Both the position numbers and the translations under genes were made by a program. DNA of 64,000 nt from Phoronis australis (taxonomy: Eukaryota > Phoronida > Phoronidae). The stretch lies in contig NMRA01000148.1 of the NCBI GenBank assembly GCA_002633005.1, positions 230,831-294,830 of the forward strand, read 5' to 3'. A model generated the notes under the pieces. The model searched no databases. It worked only from the letters and a program-made list of their open reading frames with translations, and was not told the origin of the DNA. The number at the start of each line of letters is the position of its first letter. Positions within the stretch are counted from its first letter, which is position 1. Positions 26,601 through 36,830 of the stretch are shown in pieces.

Positions 26601-29600
26601 GCCTAAGTCCACAGGTCCCCACGTGGACAGTCAAAGACGTTCAGCACTGGATTGAACAGGTTAGCGATATAATAACCACTTCCCAGAATACCGTAGTGCC
26701 TTCTCTTATTCAGCAGTGTTTACCCACAATGCTGTGCATCAGTTGGACATTTGCCTCATAGTTGTACACTGTTGCTATGTGCTAATCACCATTTCATGTT
26801 AAAATAAGTAATCAGCAGTTTGATGCCAGTAAAATTTTACTGTTGCATGGCAAGTTCTGTACAATGCAGGTATCAACAACTTTGAAAAGCCAAGTGAGGC
26901 ATTATAGATCGTTCTTCACTTGTCCAGCTCTGCTTAAATATGTGATGGCAACTTAGCTTTTAAAAACTAGGTCACTAATGCAATGGGTTTTTCTGCCTCG
27001 CAACTAAAGAGAGTTAATGTCGGGGTGTGGCAGTTGTTTTAGGTGAACGGCTGAATGTAAATATCTATATTGCTTTTGTTTTGGGTTACATTAGGTGGTT
27101 AAAAATGTGAGTTGGGATCAAGATCAAGTATTTTTACATTCAGACAAGACATAATTGATCAGACAAAGTACTGTTTCCTCATTATGACAATTTATTCTGT
27201 TCATAGCAGTATTACTAATGATAACTGTTGGGGTGGTAAAATTCTATTTACAGAATGACTTAGCCATCTTTCTGTTCACAGCAATATTACTAATGATAAC
27301 TGTTGGGGTGGTAAAATTCTATTTACAGAATGACTTAGCCATCTTTCTGTTCATAGCAATATTACTAATGATAACTGTTGGGGTGGCAAAATTCTATTTA
27401 CAGAATGACTTAGCCATCTTACTAACTTTCCAGTTAAGTCATTCTCGTTCACCAGAGAACACCACTCAAGCGATGAATTTGTCTTCCGCCAAGCCATCTT
27501 GACGGGGAATACTGGGTCATTTTTTCTGAATTCTTCTGGCTTATACTGGAGCAGACTTAGAACATTTGTGGTCATTTTGCGTTTCTTCCAGATTGGTTTT
27601 GGTGAATATTCAAGTGCATTCTCTAAATACCAAGTGGACGGTGACCTTCTTCTCAGAATGACCGAACAGTCTCTAAACAACGACATTCAAATGACCAATG
27701 GAATCACTAGAATGAGGTGAGTGGTGTCATCTATGTTTTTGTGTTGCAGTGTAAAATACAAAACCAAATATTTGCTTTTTAATGAGAGTTCTACTGATCA
27801 TGTATGGTGAGCAACTGCTCTTATCCTTTGGCTCACGATTGACAAGTTTCTGTTGTTCCAACTTCCACATAGTGGTGTTTCAGTTTTTCAACGGACGTCT
27901 TTCCTGTCTGTGTAGAGTTTGTAAAACTGTTCTTTTTGAGTGATTGTGATATGACAGCACCACTAGTGTCTTTGTGGCTGTTGAAGGTTGTCCGAGTTGG
28001 TTGAATTGTCTATACCAATCGCAGACATTAAGGTGCTTATACGAGGAAGCAGTGCGCCCTAGTGGATGAAGTGTCCACTTCCTTAACTCAGGATTGTGAG
28101 ATCAAGTCCCACTAAGACACACTTCTAAACCCTTAAGTCAAGTTTCTAGCTCCTCAGCTCTGTTTTAACTATACATCAAAAAGCATAAAAATGGTTCCAG
28201 GTGTGATCAGTGCACCTGCGCGGCCTGCACACAACGGGTACAATGTGTATCAGACCACCTGCAATTATTTTTTTAAGGTGCTTGCATGTGTCAGACTATT
28301 TTGGATCTGCATAGATTTAACAAGACAATAGTTAAACAGTATAAAAATTCCTAAAGAATGACAGTTTAGACTGTAATGAGGCTTGTTTTTAATCACATTA
28401 CATGATTTTTGCTGCAGGTTCATGAGAGAGCTCACATATCTAAAGCAGACAACAGACTACAAGTCATGTGACCATACATCACTCAATGACTTCATCCGCT
28501 CAGTGAACAAAGACCTGACAAAGTACACTTACCAGATGTTACGTAGCGGGGTCGACAAAAACATGCTATCCCTTATCACCGAAGAGCACTTAAGAGTGGA
28601 TTGTATGATTGATAATGGCGTTGATCGGCTGAAGATTCTTCAAGCAATAAGAGGTGTGTTTTTTATCCATACATGATTTTGACACATGGATCTTGATTGA
28701 CGTTTTTCATCAAAATGATGATTACCTTTCTTCATAACCCAAAATCTGGACGCCATGTATTTTAGTGTTTCCACAATTCACTTTTCGGAATGTGTGTATA
28801 TTTTTTGACTTCTCAGTTGAATCAAAGATGGTGACCTGTACTGTTCCATGCTTCTTAGAGTTTGCCGCTTTTAAGTTTCCTTGTTTTCTTAACTCAGTTT
28901 TGGCACGTGTGATCCTAGTATGTTGTATACGCCGTAAGATTTTCTGTGCTTTAACGACAAAATTACTTTTCGAGCATAGAGGAACACCTTTGAAGGCTGT
29001 AGATGTCTTTGAATCCTCGAACTCGTATATCAGCAGTCAACTTTTTTCAAAACGTCGCTTCGTGTGTCAATGAAATTGAGAAGCGACCTTCGTTATTTTC
29101 AATATGTTCAGGTCAAATGGAAAGGTAGACAGGGTTATGGGGAAGTTGCCCATCTGTCAGCTACAGCAAAAAAACTTCCATGCTGTGCCACAAAAAGTTT
29201 TATGGTTCTTATTATAGCATTAGAGGGACAATTTTGGCATTCTGTTAAGTCAGTTGCTTTTGATGAGTGGTTAGAAAAACCAAAAAAATATATTAATAAA
29301 TTGTCCAAAATATGACTTTCCCTACTTGGAATCAAAAATGCAGAAATCCTCCTGGTATGAAAGAACTCAGGGTTCTCTTTCGGAAACGTCCATTTTTTCC
29401 AAAATGATTTTGCGTCCACAAAAAGACCCCAGGGGGCTCTTTCGGAAAAAAATGTGTAGCACATTCATAAAACTTGTATTGCACCCTCATTCAGCAGTGG
29501 GGTTTAAAAGTACTGTAAGAGGGAGTAAATGACTGTAGTTGTTACAAAGAAATTCACCTCAGTGGTGTTGGCATTGGAGGCAGTGATTTGTCTCTTCAAT

Positions 29601-32600
29601 CTAAAGATTTTAACTTTGGTTGACTTGAAATACTTTACCAGGTTTCACTTTATCGGCAGTTTGGCTACTTTAAGAGTTGTCCCGCTATGCCTCCGTTGTC
29701 GAGTCATTGATAGAACATGAATACAGTCTTTTAAGTGACCAGGATTGAGAAAACAAGGACATTTTGCCACATCTCCCATGATACCCTTGCGTCATGCCAA
29801 AAATGCAAAACAATCCGGAAAAGCTCCCGTGGGGGCTTTTTGGTCCTTAATTTTGAAAAAGCCTCCATGGGGATTTATGTTGGGGGCTCTTTTGGAAATC
29901 CCCGATATCCCAAGTCTGATTTTCATGATGGGACAATCAAATTTTTAGGTTGCAGTCATTGTTACATTTTCAATACTTTTACTAATAGTAAGTACTTGGG
30001 ATATTTTTGTGTGCCACTTTCAAAAATATTGCTGAAAGACTGTTGATAATATACACTCTTGTGATTTACTGTTGACTTTTGGAAAACTTATAGCATCATT
30101 ACACCTGTGTTATTGTTGTAAAATGGTTGCAAATTGTTCCCTAGTAAAGTTTGAGGTGATTTCAGGACTTCAAAAGAACTGACAGTTCATTAATTCTAGA
30201 CCAGACTCACTGCATGACCTGAACCCACTGCATGACCTGAACCCTCTGCATGACCTGAACCCACTGCATGACCTGAACCCTCTGCATGACCTGAACCCAC
30301 TGCATGACCTGAAATGTTATGAATTTGGTTTAAAGAAATAATGAACTGCCACTCCTTCCCAAGCTCAGTGATCACTTCTAAACTGAGTAAGAAACAAGAT
30401 AAGAACAATTTTATCACTGTAAGTTACTTAAATTAAAACTTTTTTGACAGAAACCGGGGGGATTAATACCCTTTAAATGATTTTTAATAATACTTCTAAA
30501 ACTTTATTACAGGAAATGCAGTGAAATGCAGCTCACTCCGAAGCTCAATAGACCTGACTGACTCTGAGCTGCCTAGAAGTATTGACTGTTTTATTAGTTA
30601 CAGGAGGTCAAATGGCTCTCAACTTGCAAGGTCAGTATCTTCCAGGCAGTTTGTCAAACTGTCCCCATAAATACCCAGCGTGCTCACTTTTATAGTAAAA
30701 AATGCTTACCTTAGAGTTTGGTCCTCTCTGCCATATTATATAACTGCTCTCGGTTCTTTCTTTATTTAGATTGCAAATGGTTTCTGGGTTTGGGAAGTAC
30801 TTCTCAGCAAACTTTGCGTATGTTGGCCAAATTTAGCACAGTAGCTCAATGTCTTATGACAAGATTTCACCCTGTTTAGCTGGCTGAACAATAAAAATTG
30901 AATTGGGCATTTTTCTCTCATGAAATCAGTCTCGTAGTACTCCTTATCATGATAGGATTCTATATCTGTAAAAAATATCGCAAATATCAGCAACTCTACA
31001 CAAACTTCAGATTTTGGCCAACCCTAAAATTTGCTAATTCAAAAATGGCACATTTATACTGTGCCTGTGACTTGGGTTGGTAAAAGATATTGAATGCTAT
31101 CTCAGTAAGGAATGTTATGAGACCAGTTTTTTGACAGTAAAAGTCCCCTAACTTGGTTTTCATTTCCATCTGAAACATTTCTTGTGTGATCTATTTATTC
31201 TGGTTTGTAATGCGTACTTTTTGTGATTTCTAGTCTACTTAAAGTTCATCTGGCGCTACGTGGATTCAGTGTGTTCCTGGACATTGAGAAGTTACGAGCT
31301 GGCAAGTTCGACGAGAGTTTACTGAATAGTGTGAACAATGCACGGCATTTCATTCTTGTGTTGACGCCCAACTCACTGGACAGGTGCATTGGTGACAATA
31401 TGAACAAAGATTGGGTTCATAGGGTAAGCCGGTTATTGAATTATTGTAAACATTATTTAGTTTAGGGCTGTTGTTCAAAACTTGAACATGGAACAGCATT
31501 TAATTTTGGTGGTTCATATGTTTCATGGAAAATGATAAAAAATCACTTGACGGCCATACTGTGTCCTTAGTTAGCTATATTTCACCATATATAAGTAATT
31601 AATATTTTACCATAGTTAAAGTAGACAGACTCAATTTCAATCTGGTTATCACACCCTGTTTGGTCCCATCTTGCAACCTTAATATTTTCTTGTTCATACT
31701 ATTACTTCTTTATGTAAAAGACATGAGTTGTATTTTCACCATAAAATCTGACGTTGCTATTATTTTTGTAGAATTTATTCATAAAATCTCTGTTCTTTTT
31801 CCCTTTCCAGGAAATAGTTGCTGCCATTTCAAGTGGTTGCAACATTATACCTGTCATGGACAGTTTTGATTGGCCAAATCCAGAGCAGCTGCCTCAAGAC
31901 ATGAGAGCTGTAGTGCGTTTTAATGGCATCAGGTGAGACAATTAGTTCATGTCAACTATAGGTGATGTTAAGGACAACAACACAATCCAGTGTAAGTCAG
32001 TGTAGACTATAGGTGATGTTAAGGACAACAACACAATTCAATGTAATTCAGTGTAGACTATAGGTGATGTTAAGGACAACACAATTCAATGTAAGTCAAC
32101 TCTACTACACTTTTAAAGCTGCTATGAACTCACTTTCTATCAGAAAAGCTAACTTCATCATAAAACTGGTCATGACCTGTTCATAGAGGTGACTTGTGAA
32201 GGCTATTTCATGAAAGTTGACTTAAAATACAAGTGAGAAATTTGGTATTACGCTCCACACAACTATTCCTGAAAAATAATGAAATCTCACTTGAGCAAAA
32301 ATACAAAGTCTGTTAGAACAATATACACATAATAACGAGTTACTGAGTTAATTTCTAGATTGATGCGCTCATAATTACTTGTCTATATATAAATCTTTTT
32401 TTTTCATCAATTGGGAAGTGGGAGTGGAATGCCGGATTTCTGTCTTAAGTCTTCAGTCACTTTCATGGATCAGACCCCTGACAAGCAGCACTGACAATGC
32501 TTAATGCTGGGCTCACCACATCAATTGAACTGCTGAAGCAAACCAACTTATTTACTAAATGTTACTCCTAAGATTTATGCAATTGTCAGTTTTTCTTATG

Positions 32601-32979
32601 CCAAGAAAATCACTTAGTATAAGTTGAGTTAGTAACAAATCAAGACCTGGTTTATAATATGGTAAGTGTTTCAATAAAAAAATTACTGTTTTTACAGAAG
32701 AGGGTTTGCATCAATATTAATCTGTCGACTCCTATTAGTACATGACGTATAATAGTTTCCGCTCTTGCCAACAGGTGGATTCACGACTATCAAGATGCTT
32801 GTGTCGACAAACTTGAAAAGTTCCTCATTGGTGAGAGGTCCCCCACTGGTAACCTAGGTTTATTAAGTCCAGACACAACAGTTTCGGATATCCATGGTTA
32901 CGGACCAATGTTTGGCAAAACTAGTCTTACGTCCAGCGAGAAATCATCGCCAGATAATGCAGACGCCCTTCCTTATTGA
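20622..32979 (+). CDS. SARM1: SARM1 homolog: ARM-SAM-SAM-TIR NAD+ hydrolase, 8 coding exons
   Basis: SARM1 senses the NMN/NAD+ ratio through its ARM domain and, when active, its TIR domain cleaves NAD+; it drives axon degeneration and takes part in innate immunity. Coding exons: 20622-22055, 26483-26659, 27592-27716, 28418-28653, 30513-30630, 31234-31423, 31811-31932, 32775-32979. All have GT-AG borders and keep phase, giving 868 aa (human 724). Residues 1-180 are Ser-rich and disordered with a Pro-rich stretch at 158-173; no mitochondrial presequence is evident. ARM repeats cover about 185-520, keeping Trp215 and Arg222 ([12 protein letters not shown]) and Lys306 (ENLFKHS), which correspond to residues of the human NAD+ pocket. 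SAM1 is about 524-588 and SAM2 598-660. TIR spans about 680-820: [13 protein letters not shown]-loop [10 protein letters not shown], then KDWVHR with catalytic Glu761 as the first codon of exon 7. The protein looks intact and active (inference). Confidence 0.96.
22290..22625. mobile_element. ~335 bp MITE with ~100 bp imperfect terminal inverted repeats, SARM1 intron 1
   Basis: The left arm reads AAGATCCCTTTTGGAACC, AAAGAACCGTACCTTGATGT, TTTCGTCCATATCTC and CACCGGGTGC; the reverse complement of the right arm repeats these blocks in order with few changes. The arms run nearly to the centre, so RNA from either strand could fold into a long hairpin. It lies about 240 bp after the donor of coding exon 1. 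It has no coding capacity. Confidence 0.8.
27197..27421 (+). repeat. Three near-identical 75 bp tandem repeats in SARM1 intron 2
   Basis: The unit contains ATGATAACTGTTGGGGTGG and TACAGAATGACTTAGCC and starts over at offsets of exactly 75 bp (ATG at 27218, 27293, 27368). Since 75 is a multiple of three, the array stays open in one frame by chance. It ends about 170 bp before the acceptor of exon 3. Confidence 0.9.
28045..28280 (+). mobile_element. tRNA-derived SINE candidate in SARM1 intron 3
   Basis: GCGCCCTAGTGG resembles an RNA polymerase III A box, and about 45 bp later GATCAAGTCC fits the B-box pattern GWTCRANNCC. The spacing is as in tRNA genes, but the segment does not fold as a complete tRNA, so a SINE head is more likely. 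The tail is unrelated sequence ending near a short T-run; the 3' limit is approximate. It sits about 140 bp before the acceptor of exon 4. Confidence 0.5.
30211..30313 (+). repeat. Minisatellite, 18 bp unit x ~6, SARM1 intron 4
   Basis: The unit TGCATGACCTGAACCCAC alternates with a one-base variant ending CCCTC, so the higher-order period is 36 bp. It lies 200 bp upstream of exon 5, where the TIR domain begins. Confidence 0.95.
30880..31085. repeat. Dispersed repeat family C, copy in SARM1 intron 5
   Basis: Shares, in order, TTTCTCTCATGAAATC, GATAGGATTC, CCAACCCTAAAATTTGC and CTGTGCCTGTGACTTG with three other places in the window (around 51960-52235, 60700-60855 and 63760-63990). It is non-coding and its borders are approximate. 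It ends about 150 bp before the acceptor of exon 6. Confidence 0.5.
31945..32100 (+). repeat. Three tandem copies of a ~50 bp unit, SARM1 intron 7
   Basis: The unit contains ACTATAGGTGATGTTAAGG and ACACAATTCAATGTAA. The third copy lacks one AAC triplet. The array begins about 15 bp after the exon 7 donor. Confidence 0.9.
32206..32470. mobile_element. MITE family B copy 1 (SARM1 intron 7)
   Basis: The left end TTTCATGAAAGTTGACTT and the reverse complement of the right end (CCATGAAAGTGACTGAAGAC) form a terminal inverted repeat. Subterminal TATTACGCTCCACACAAC and GGCATTCCACTCCCACTTC-type blocks are also related. Two further copies occur at 40112-40310 and about 50680-50920. No ORF. Confidence 0.65.
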
Positions 32980-34757
32980 TTGTTATTGTTTTTCTTGTTG
33001 GTCTATGTTAGATTAGGCTCAGTTTTGTGGATATATCATGTCTATTTCAGTATTTTCCTTTACTGTGTCAGCCAATACCTGTGTGTTTCATCTTACACTT
33101 GTGCATAAAATAGTTGTCTTCCCACAGATTGGTTGATTGAGGGCGCAATTAATGACCTGCCTCATGAGCTTAGCTAGCGTGTTTTCATGGGGATTTTCTG
33201 TTCAATTGAGAGAGGCACCTTTTGCTTGAACAGGTCAGCAACGCTCAGACTTGGGTGACTAATTGACCACTTCTCTTCTCTTCGTAACAAAGCCATTTTT
33301 TCCGATAAATTACTGTTCACAACGCTTCTGGCTACAATATTTTAAATATTTGTATAAAAAACATTTATCAATTTTTAGTAACGACTCCAAGCTCCAAGCA
33401 GGTACTATGTTGTGTCTCAGGCACAACAGAATTGTCATCAAATCTCACCAAGTCATCCATTTTTACATTTTTTTTTTGTAAATGTGATGTGTCGCATGCA
33501 TAAGAGTGTAGCCGCGTGAAGTAATAGTCATAAATGATATTTCTGTTCTAGTCTGCTTTACATGAGTAAGAGCTCTTCCATTGCTGTAGGCTTATGCATT
33601 ATTGAGTTTATTTATATTTATATTTCATTGTTGCTGTGCAATACTTTGCAGCAAAGCTAGCCTCACACCATGAAACAGTTGTTGTTGACAGGCATGCTAT
33701 TAGCATCATATATTAATTTTTAGGAGATTACAGTAAAATATGGTATGAGTTGTTGTTAATTTTGTTTCCATTCGTATGTTTTTAGTGAATTTGCATTTTT
33801 GTGTCACTGAGATTGTAAACCTTGGCAACAACATCAAATATTCACTGTGTAACATACTCTATTCAGGAGCAGGTGATTGTCTGTGATACTCAAAGTTGGA
33901 GTCGGAGTACTTTGGCTGTAAGAGGCTGTTGATTCACAAATATGTGGTGCCCGCTATTGCTCCTGGAGGTTTCATGTTTTTGTTGTATGTTAATTGTCTA
34001 GAGTAAGGAAGCTCAAAACATTTATTGCATAGGTTAACACTAGCGTGTTTTATCGGTTCTAGTGAGAGAGACATCTCTAGTTAGAACAATTCACCACTGT
34101 AGCAAAGCTCAGTAGCGCTATTTAATTGCCAACTTTTTTATCTTTGAAAGTTCACCAGGTCGTTCACAGCACTTCTACCAACAATATTTAATGGTATGGA
34201 TTTTATTTATGAAAGTAAAATCCCTGTAAGGACTATGTAGAATGTGTTTTGAATGTGACGGAAGCCTTGCCAGATCTTGTCTTATCACCTGTCGATTACA
34301 TTAACAGATAAATGCAATACGTTGTGTGCAAGAGTATATTCCAAGTGTTTCTGTATGGCCATAAAAGAGCTCAAAAATCATTATTATGTCACATATGATT
34401 GAAATGTTGTCTGTCAATACCAGGTGTAGGGACAGTTCAAGTGTTTGTGTTTAATGCATTGTGTGTTCATAGGCTTAAAAAGGATTAGTAGTTTTGTGTT
34501 ATAGGTGTAAGTAATTTTTGCGTTTTTAGCTGAAAACAGTGAATTTCTTTGTAGTAAAATCTGGTATGTAAAGCCATGGCAATTAATGCATTTTGGGAAC
34601 ATTTAAAGATGCAGCGACCTCAATGGGGCCATAACATTTCTTCAGATGTGAGGCCATTCGTAATTTTTCTTGGTTTGTGTTTTCTACTAACTACTGCCAA
34701 AGTCGTGTTAATAAAGTATTGGTTGGCTAAAACCTTTTGATGAAAATGTTGAATAAA
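32980..34757 (+). other. Likely SARM1 3' untranslated region, with candidate poly(A) signals
   Basis: After the TGA at 32977-32979 no further coding exon is seen. AATAAA occurs at 34710-34715 and 34752-34757, the latter followed by an A-rich run. Which signal is used, and whether the UTR is this long, cannot be told from sequence. Confidence 0.35.
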
Positions 34758-35890
34758 AAACAAAAAAAAACAACACAACACTGTTGTGAATATCACATTC
34801 AAGCGAACACTTTTGTTCCTGCTGCTATGCAGCGGTCACCTAATATGAAGCCATGGGCATACTATGCCAAGTTTTACAATAAGTTGTTAGTCCTTGTGCA
34901 CACTTGTATGTTATCACTTTATTGTTGGTTTTGTTGGTAATGAATATATAAATCGAGGTAAAATTTGTGAATTTAAGTACAATGCAACTGCCAACACTGC
35001 TCAACATTTGTGAGGAATGCAGCAGCTTTCAGTTCTCAAGCAGCATTGGTCACATGTCATGACATCACAGGTCATTGAGTGCATCATTCTACAATGTTGA
35101 TGGTGTTGCTCACAATGAAATTGCATTGGCGTTTATGCAGGTAGACAGATAGTTCATGTTACATGGGATTTTCCGATCCCAATAGTCATCCTAAAGAGAA
35201 TGAAACTTGTCAATGAAATTGGAGGAGGTTCATTTCCACTGCCAGCCAAGATGATGAATATTCCACCCATCTTAGATTGTAAGAAGGTATACATGTGACC
35301 ATCCCCCTGTATGGGTTATTACCAGAATATAATGATGGAATACAACTCTTTAGGCTATCACAAATGTTTAGACTTTTGAACGCAGTTCAGTGTTATGAAC
35401 TTCTCTGTCATCTTAAATTTGCAACAGGCCTAAAAGGTGCAATAATGCCCGTCTCTGTTAAAAACAACTTTCAGTCTTGGCCACCTGTTGTCATAAATTG
35501 GTATCAATTTGTTCCTTATTCGGAGCTGATTAATGATTTCTAGGCTTGAGAAGTACTTTCCGGGCTCATTGGGTTTGGTGGTCAGTCACGTGGCATAGTT
35601 TCAGCTGCGGAAGCCGATCATGACAGTCTTGGAAATTACGCACGTTTTAATTAGTGTAACGAATTTCTGTTAAAATAAATTAATGCAGAACGCGATAACG
35701 TTGCTTTGAAAGAAAAACAAATGTGTTTAGGACCAGAACATTTGTTTACGGCTTAGAATTTCCTCTTTAAGGGGATTTTCTCTTTTGGTTTCGATTTGCT
35801 CCTATGTGATTTCCAGTTTCTTCTTTTTTCGTCTCTTTTTATCATTATTTTGACTTCATTCATGCACAAATGATTATTTCAGTTAAATTG

Positions 35891-36830
35891 TTCATCATAA
35901 AAATATTTCTATCACACAAGCCTATTTATTTGTGGAACGATACATCACCTGGAAAATTTTCCTCTTTTTTGTCATTGGTTATGCCAAGCCCTGTTAGCTA
36001 AAGCTTCAATGGGAAATTGTAGAAAACTTACGCGGTCGTACTTTGCAATGGAATCCAGACTTAGGGATGAATAAAGTGAATCGATAAGAGAACATGCGAG
36101 GTCTTAAAGTGCTAGCGAAAACGTCAGCAATGAATTTTGGTGTAACTCAAAGTGCTAGCAAACGTGACACTTGTAACTGTTCATGTGAATTGTTTTTTTT
36201 TTTGCTGCTAGCGAATGGTCTAACGTTTTCGCCAGTGTGTGTGTGTGTGTTTATTTTATTTTATTTTTTTTTTGCTGCTAGCGAATGGTCTAACGTTTTC
36301 GCCAGTGTGTGTGTGTGTGTTTATTTTATTTTATTTTTTTTTTGCTGCTAGCGAATGGTCTAACGTTTTNNNNNNNNNNNNNNNNNNNNNNNNTTCATCA
36401 TAAAAATATTTCTATCACACAAGCCTATTTATTTGTGGAACGATACATCACGTGGAAATTTTTCCTCTTTTTTGTCATTGGTTATGCCAAGCCCTGTTAG
36501 CTAAAGCTTCAATGGGAAATTGTAGAAAACTTACGCGGTCGTACTTTGCAATGGAATCCAGACTTAGGGATGAATAAAGTGAATCGATAAGAGAACATGC
36601 GAGGTCTTAAAGTGCTAGCGAAAACGTCAGCAATGAATTTTGGTGTAACTCAAAGTGCTAGCAAACGTGACACTTGTAACTGTTCATGTGAATTGTTTTT
36701 TTTTTTGCTGCTAGCGAATGGTCTAACGTTTTCGCCAGTGTGTGTGTGTGTGTTTATTTTATTTTATTTTTATTTTTTTTGCTGCTAGCGAATGGTCTAA
36801 CGTTTTCGCCAGTGTGTAAATGGGGTATGA
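35891..36830. repeat. Near-identical ~480 bp direct duplication around a 24-N gap
   Basis: Copy A (35891-36369) and copy B (36394-about 36830) match at an offset of 503 bp, from TTCATCATAAAAATATTTC to the TG/TTTTA microsatellite. Visible differences are single bases (for example CACCTGG against CACGTGG) and microsatellite length. Inside each copy a ~69 bp block with (TG)n, (TTTTA)n and GCTGCTAGCGAATGGTC is itself repeated. The N-run lies exactly at the join, so a misassembly or two unmerged haplotypes is the likely cause. Confidence 0.85.
36370..36393. other. Assembly gap (24 N)
   Basis: Unknown bases at the junction of the duplicated segment. Confidence 1.

Noticed and set aside
27218-27502. 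94-aa hydrophobic open frame with repeated [12 protein letters not shown]
   Set aside because: Produced by a 75 bp tandem repeat in a SARM1 intron; length divisible by three keeps it open by chance.
28045-28125. Functional tRNA gene
   Set aside because: A- and B-box-like motifs are present but no full cloverleaf could be drawn; a SINE is more likely.
29330-29900. Recurring GGGGGCTCTTTCGGAA-like motif near 29375, 29415 and 29885
   Set aside because: Similarity is short and irregular, with no borders; not enough to call a repeat family.
30196-30417. Minus-strand frame rich in [13 protein letters not shown]
   Set aside because: Translation of the 18 bp minisatellite, with no other coding sign.
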